Source of the DNA: Aliirhizobium smilacinae
GTDB lineage: Bacteria; Pseudomonadota; Alphaproteobacteria; Rhizobiales; Rhizobiaceae
Length of the DNA stretch: 64,000 nucleotides
Direction of reading: 5' to 3'
NCBI RefSeq assembly: GCF_006335145.1
Contig: NZ_VDMN01000003.1
Span: 62,001 to 126,000 of the forward strand
Part shown: in pieces, positions 63,323 to 64,000 of the stretch
How the letters are laid out: each line of letters opens with the position of its first letter
Numbering within the stretch: position 1 is the stretch's first letter
Translations under genes and position numbers: made by a program
The notes under the pieces: model-generated
The model's database searches: none
What the model was told of the DNA's origin: nothing
The model's input: only the letters and a program-made list of their open reading frames with translations

Positions 63323-64000
63323 ATCGCCACATGCCGCGCATGCGGGCGGTGACGTCGATGCGAACCTGCTGGCGATGCTGTCTCTCGGCATCCGACATGG
63401 GGGCGACCACCGGCCATGCGGCGGTTTCGAAAAACTGCAGCAAGGTCGCCGGGATAAAACGGGTGCGGGCGGCGTAGACATGCCGATCGCCCTGCGAATG
63501 TTGCCCATGCACGAAAAAGCGCTGCGGGGTGATGAGATGCAGATGATCCTTGGCGCGGGTCATGGCGACATAGAGCAACCGGCGTTCCTCCTCGATCTCG
63601 GCAGTCGAGCCGACGCCGAGATCCGATGGAATGCAGCCATCGACGCAATTCAGCAGAAAGACCGAGCGCCATTCCTGCCCCTTGGCGGAATGGATGGTCG
63701 AGAGGATCATGTAATCTTCATCTAGCAACGGCACGCCGGCCTGGTCGCTCGTCGCATCGGGCGGGTCCAGCGTCAGCTCGGTCAAGAATCGTTCGCGTGA
63801 GGCATAACCCGAGGCGATCTGTTCGAGCTGCAAAAGATCCGCCTTGCGGGTCTCGGCATCCTCGTGGACGCGTTCGAGATGCGGCTGATACCATTCACGG
63901 GCGGTGCCGATTTCAGCCGGCCAGCCGTCGTTTTTCCGGATGGCGGTCAGCATTTCGATAAAAGCGGGCCAATCCGCACCGGAACGGGGCGGGGCCGGGA
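63321..64000 (-). CDS. UvrD/Rep-like ATP-dependent helicase, C-terminal part
   Basis: The frame is open to the window edge, so the N-terminal motor motifs are outside. The visible 226 residues include STIHSAKGQEWRSVFLLN (motif V region) and EEERRLLYVAMTRAKDHLHL (motif VI with the arginine finger), the standard end of superfamily 1A helicases. It unwinds DNA in repair. The C-tail (RMRGMWR) is short, so this is not a UvrD with a Tudor tail. The gene runs leftward, converging on the DUF308-like gene. Confidence 0.88.
   Translation of the reverse strand, partial: PAPPRSGADWPAFIEMLTAIRKNDGWPAEIGTAREWYQPHLERVHEDAETRKADLLQLEQIASGYASRERFLTELTLDPPDATSDQAGVPLLDEDYMILSTIHSAKGQEWRSVFLLNCVDGCIPSDLGVGSTAEIEEERRLLYVAMTRAKDHLHLITPQRFFVHGQHSQGDRHVYAARTRFIPATLLQFFETAAWPVVAPMSDAERQHRQQVRIDVTARMRGMWR

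Overview
The window looks like a chromosomal segment (or large chromid) of an alphaproteobacterium of the family Rhizobiaceae (Rhizobium/Agrobacterium type). This rests on high-GC coding sequence, short intergenic gaps, a speF-like leader before a fold-III ornithine decarboxylase, an aa3-type cytochrome oxidase subunit IV peptide, CtrA-like boxes, a soxBDAG sarcosine oxidase operon and a glgP-B-C-A-pgm-glgX glycogen operon. I cannot name the species from sequence alone. No tRNA, rRNA, CRISPR, transposase or phage gene was seen, so this is mostly housekeeping and metabolic DNA with a few accessory pieces.

Layout. 0-5 kb: the end of a DUF533 gene, small membrane proteins, a GNAT acetyltransferase, a DUF1007-NicO nickel/cobalt export pair and a LysR regulator. 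5-8.3 kb: speF-like leader, ornithine decarboxylase, a GNAT protein, and an OmpW porin preceded by a perfect FNR/FixK box. 8.3-13 kb: SDR plus tautomerase divergent from a LysR regulator, a beta-lactamase-like serine hydrolase and a membrane diguanylate cyclase. 13-16 kb: WD40 protein and CobW/COG0523 metallochaperone with a candidate Zur box, then VapBC. 16-23 kb: creatininase, MarR, LacI, a PuuD-like glutamine amidotransferase and a TRAP transporter whose binding protein converges on its permeases. 23.5-29.7 kb: a GGDEF-EAL protein, a FeeM-like N-acyltransferase with CtrA-like boxes, COX subunit IV, a luciferase-like oxidoreductase, a TPR lipoprotein and ribosomal protein S21. 30-38.4 kb: a quinone-oxidoreductase-like enzyme, sarcosine oxidase BDAG, a zinc alcohol dehydrogenase and a MaoC protein. 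38.5-49.9 kb: the glycogen operon, with an Imm40-like gene inserted between pgm and glgX. 50-58 kb: a TadG-like VWA protein, then a tight three-gene cluster (DUF2126/transglutaminase, circularly permuted ATP-grasp/alpha-E, transglutaminase). 58-64 kb: a cupin, an ABC-transporter-like protein whose nucleotide-binding motifs are lost, coupled to a DUF1003 protein, a DMT permease, a small membrane protein under a TetR-type palindrome, and the end of a UvrD-like helicase.

How the genes work together. The glg genes make and break glycogen: GlgC activates glucose-1-P, GlgA elongates, GlgB branches, GlgP and GlgX degrade, and Pgm links the store to glucose-6-P. SoxBDAG demethylates sarcosine to glycine, passing the methyl carbon to tetrahydrofolate or releasing it as formaldehyde. 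The best candidate for an undescribed system is the amidoligase/transglutaminase cluster at 51417-58100. The family association is known from comparative genomics as a predicted peptide-ligation or protein-modification system, but I know of no established substrate. Second-tier candidates are the pseudo-ABC/DUF1003 pair, the Imm40-like gene inside the glycogen operon, and the FeeM-like synthase with cell-cycle-type boxes.
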